From Sphingomonadaceae bacterium (GTDB taxonomy: Bacteria > Pseudomonadota > Alphaproteobacteria > Sphingomonadales > Sphingomonadaceae): a stretch of DNA of 64,000 bases. The notes under the pieces were generated by a model. The model was not told where the DNA came from. It did no database searches and saw only the letters and a program-made list of their open reading frames with translations. A program made the position numbers and the translations under genes. The stretch is from contig JAJTEF010000003.1 in the NCBI GenBank assembly GCA_021300355.1, forward strand, positions 1-64,000, in the 5' to 3' direction. This document shows positions 61,636 to 64,000 of this stretch, piece after piece (within the stretch, counting starts at the first letter, position 1; each line of letters starts with the position of its first letter).

Positions 61636-62738
61636 GCGATTTTAGCATTGCCATAATCGGTGCAGGCATCGCCGGGGCAAGTCTGGCCGCGCAGCTGTCT
61701 GCATATCAGTCGGTGGTCCTGATTGAGGCAGAGGCGCATCCCGGATATCACTCCACGGGCCGGTCCGCCGCGTTCTGGGTTGAATGCTATGGTGGCCCGG
61801 ACGTTCAACCGCTGACAACGGCGTCGGGCCCATTTCTGGCGAACCCGCCCAAGGATTTCCATGACGTTCCCTTGATGTCTCCGCGCGGCGGGCTGCACAT
61901 TGGTACGGCAGAGCAGCAACCTTTGGCGGATGCTATGCTGGCGGAATTCGCCTCAAGCGGTGTGCATATTGAACGCCGCGATCGCAACGATTTGGAACGA
62001 CATGTGCCCGGTCTGCGCAGCGGATGGACGACGGGGCTATGGGAGGCAGCCTGTGCGGATATTGATGTCGCCGCACTCCACGCGGCCTATCTGCGCCAGG
62101 CGCGCAAGCAGGGCGTACAGCCGCATTGCAATAGCCGGCTGGAACAGGCGCAGTGGCGTGACGGCATGTGGCATATCAAAGCCGGCAGCCTGAACTGCAC
62201 CGCCGATATCATCGTCAATGCCGCAGGGGCATGGGCCGATAATGTGGCGCAGATGGCGGGCGTTGCGCCCTTGGGCATTCAACCCTATCGGCGCACCATT
62301 GCGCAATTGGCGGTTGCACCCGATGTGCCTGCCGCCCTGCCACTCGTTATTGGCCTTGATGGCAGTTTCTATTTCAAGCCCGATGCGGGCGGACGTTTGT
62401 GGCTGAGCCCGCATGATGAGACCGCAACACCGCCATGCGACGCCGCGCCCGAAGAGCTGGATATCGCGCTCGCCATTGACCGGCTGCAGCAGGTTGTCGA
62501 CTGGGACATCCGCAGGGTTGAACGTAAATGGGCCGGATTGCGCAGCTTTGCGCCTGACCGGTTGCCGGTCATTGGCCGCGATGCGGCGCATGATGCGTTC
62601 TTCTGGTTTGCAGGACAGGGCGGCTTTGGCATTCAGACGGCACCTGCCGCAGCGCAGCTCGCGGGGTCGTTACTGAACGATGCCATAATACCCCCCGATC
62701 GCGTCCATGCCGCGCTATATGCGCCGGGGCGTTTTTAA
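61632..62738 (+). CDS. FAD-dependent oxidoreductase (D-amino acid oxidase/glycine oxidase fold)
   Basis: A 368-residue DAO-family flavoprotein. FAD motif FSIAIIGAGIAGASLAAQLS (residues 3-22), then EAEAHPGYHSTGRSAAFWVE; the second half has INAAGAWADNVAQ-like DIIVNAAGAWADNVAQMAGV (about 210) and closing RKWAGLRSFAPDRLPVIGRD with FFWFAGQGGFGIQTAPAAAQ. The substrate is an amino acid or related amine, not known. Translationally coupled to the preceding hydrolase. Confidence 0.9.
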   Translation: MSDFSIAIIGAGIAGASLAAQLSAYQSVVLIEAEAHPGYHSTGRSAAFWVECYGGPDVQPLTTASGPFLANPPKDFHDVPLMSPRGGLHIGTAEQQPLADAMLAEFASSGVHIERRDRNDLERHVPGLRSGWTTGLWEAACADIDVAALHAAYLRQARKQGVQPHCNSRLEQAQWRDGMWHIKAGSLNCTADIIVNAAGAWADNVAQMAGVAPLGIQPYRRTIAQLAVAPDVPAALPLVIGLDGSFYFKPDAGGRLWLSPHDETATPPCDAAPEELDIALAIDRLQQVVDWDIRRVERKWAGLRSFAPDRLPVIGRDAAHDAFFWFAGQGGFGIQTAPAAAQLAGSLLNDAIIPPDRVHAALYAPGRF

Positions 62739-62739
62739 A

Positions 62740-63192
62740 CTAGCTTACCGCAACCTTGTTGCCTGCAGCGTCGGCTGCATCGCTGGCGAGCCGGTCTGCG
62801 CGTTCATTTTCGGGGTGGCCATTATGCCCTTTGACCCAAATCCATTCCACCTGATGCCGCGCCATCGCTTCGACCATCTCACGCCATAGGTCGGCATTGC
62901 TCACCGGTTGTTTCGATGCGTTTTTCCAGCCATTGCGTTGCCAGCCAAAGATCCATTTTGTGATGCCGTCGATGACATATTTGCTGTCGGTGTGCAGTTT
63001 GACGCTGCACGGTTCGACAAGGGCGTTCAGCGCGTGAATGACCGCGCTCATTTCCATGCGGTTGTTGGTGGTATCCGGATCGCCGCCCGCAATTTCTTTT
63101 TCATGCTTGCCATAACGGATGATCGCACCCCAGCCGCCCGGCCCGGGATTGCCCTTGCACGCGCCGTCGGTGAAAATTTCAATCTGTTTCAT
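62740..63192 (-). CDS. rnhA: Ribonuclease HI
   Basis: A 150-residue RNase H1 that cuts RNA in RNA:DNA hybrids. All catalytic residues are visible: Asp in [18 protein letters not shown], Glu in [15 protein letters not shown], Asp in [18 protein letters not shown], and His/Asp in [16 protein letters not shown]. Its start overlaps the thrB stop (ATGA). The 3' end is 1 base from the convergent FAD oxidoreductase stop. Confidence 0.97.
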   Translation of the reverse strand: MKQIEIFTDGACKGNPGPGGWGAIIRYGKHEKEIAGGDPDTTNNRMEMSAVIHALNALVEPCSVKLHTDSKYVIDGITKWIFGWQRNGWKNASKQPVSNADLWREMVEAMARHQVEWIWVKGHNGHPENERADRLASDAADAAGNKVAVS

Positions 63193-64000
63193 GGCAATTG
63201 GGCCAATAGGGCATCAACCTGTTTGGGGTCGCTGTAATATTCCAGCCGCCGCAGGAACGCCAAAGGATCTTTGCGCGTGACCAGCGCATCGGCTGGCGTG
63301 TTAATCCAGTCGTAACACCGCGTTAATGTGAACCGCAGACATGCACCGCGCAGCAATATCGGTAAGGCGTCGCGCGTTGCGGCATCCATCGGCACGGCTT
63401 TGGTGTAGCCCGCCAACATGGCCGCGCTCACATCTGCGTCAAAGACTTTGCCATCGCCCGAAAAAGACCATGCGCTGTGCGTGACCGCAAGGTCATAAGC
63501 GCGGATTTCGGAGCAGGCGAAATAGAAATCGATCAGACCAGTGACATTGTCGCCTAGCATCAGGACATTGTCTGGAAACAGGTCCGCATGGATCGCCGCC
63601 ACGGGAAGATTGGTCGGCCAATGCGCCTCAAGATAATCGCATTCCGCAAATATCCGTGCAGATAGGCCTTCGGAAATGGCGTCCAGACCTTGCGCAGTGC
63701 AGCGCATGGCGAGCGGCCGGAATGCAGAAATGCCAAGGCTGTTGGGCCGCGACAGCGTGAAATCTGCCAGCGCCTTGTGCATCTGCCCAAGCGCCGCGCC
63801 GGTGGAGTGCGCCTGTGCCGCCGATGGTTGCGTGACCGATACGCCACTGAGAAATTCGATCAGGCAGGCCGGCTTTCCAGCTATGGTCTGCAGCCAATTG
63901 CCGTTGCGGTCCGACATAAACCGCGGAACCCTGCAGCCCGCTTCGTGCAAATGTTTCAGCAGGGCATAGAAAAACGGCAGATCCTTGGGATCTACGCGGT
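63189..64000 (-). CDS. thrB: Homoserine kinase ThrB (5' end outside window)
   Basis: Partial APH-fold homoserine kinase (alphaproteobacterial ThrB2 type); its frame remains open to the window edge, reading [20 protein letters not shown] at the edge side. It then shows [20 protein letters not shown] (catalytic loop, HxDxxxxN) and [20 protein letters not shown] (metal-binding DFG-like Asp). It phosphorylates homoserine on the way to threonine. About 50 N-terminal residues are missing. Coupled to rnhA. Confidence 0.95.
   Translation of the reverse strand, partial: RVDPKDLPFFYALLKHLHEAGCRVPRFMSDRNGNWLQTIAGKPACLIEFLSGVSVTQPSAAQAHSTGAALGQMHKALADFTLSRPNSLGISAFRPLAMRCTAQGLDAISEGLSARIFAECDYLEAHWPTNLPVAAIHADLFPDNVLMLGDNVTGLIDFYFACSEIRAYDLAVTHSAWSFSGDGKVFDADVSAAMLAGYTKAVPMDAATRDALPILLRGACLRFTLTRCYDWINTPADALVTRKDPLAFLRRLEYYSDPKQVDALLAQLP

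Overview
The window is chromosomal DNA of an alphaproteobacterium, almost certainly a member of the Sphingomonadales (Sphingopyxis/Sphingorhabdus-like). The pointers are a gcrA cell-cycle regulator, a split atpF'/atpF pair in a separate F0 operon, a petABC cytochrome bc1 operon, an NDUFS4-like complex I accessory subunit, a SUV3-like helicase followed by an S4 protein and fdxA, class II DAHP synthase, and moderate-to-high G+C with strong third-position bias. This is inferred from gene content; no 16S gene is present. There is no prophage, insertion sequence, CRISPR array or integrase. It reads as ordinary core genome with dense gene packing, many ATGA-type overlaps and several scars of gene loss.

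Layout. 1-6.6 kb: PhoP/PhoQ-type two-component pair (first gene cut by the window edge), chorismate mutase, polyprenyl diphosphate synthase, hrpB helicase, NDUFS4-like protein. 6.1-8.7 kb (minus): lemA, two TPM-domain genes and a NUDIX hydrolase as one transcription unit. 9-10.2 kb: secreted serine hydrolase. 10.3-18.8 kb: a polyamine region, with a four-gene putrescine-type ABC importer on plus and putrescine aminotransferase, gamma-glutamyl-GABA hydrolase and isovaleryl-CoA dehydrogenase on minus, separated by a double-domain FKBP isomerase. 18.9-23.6 kb: flavin reductase, SUV3-like helicase, S4 protein, ferredoxin. 23.6-28.6 kb: old yellow enzyme, lipoprotein, lipB, membrane protein, GNAT, hemF, trmL. 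28.7-29.6 kb: a histidine-kinase relic, an EF-hand protein with a striking upstream operator-like region, and tRNA-Gly. 29.7-32.6 kb: petABC. 32.8-41.3 kb: aroG, orphan response regulator, tRNA-Gln, ilvE, marR-hisE-HIT, amino acid permease, MFS exporter, radC. 41.6-44.3 kb: atpI-B-E-F'-F. 44.4-52.1 kb: uvrC, hydrolase, WYL-like protein, recO, leuB, metZ-apaG, lysR. 52.2-55.3 kb (minus): parE, thioesterase, gcrA. 55.4-60 kb: ABC-2 permease, DUF2147 protein, maiA, marR, C13 peptidase, FAA hydrolase. 60-60.66 kb: a scar where a Flp/Tad pilus operon has been deleted. 60.7-64 kb: hydrolase, FAD oxidoreductase, rnhA, thrB (cut by the window edge).

The most informative non-gene signals are: (i) the cpaA'-'tadC deletion junction; (ii) the C-terminal stub of a histidine kinase next to the EF-hand gene, with a tandem 11-bp operator-like repeat still present upstream of that gene; (iii) several families of palindromic intergenic repeats, including a pair in opposite orientation 37 kb apart and two elements bracketing leuB; (iv) a 17-bp near-palindrome found identically in two convergent intergenic gaps; and (v) TGTAA half-sites exactly 10 bp apart upstream of the orphan response regulator.

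No clearly novel multi-gene defence or biosynthetic system was recognised. All functional calls come from reading motifs by eye, without database searches.
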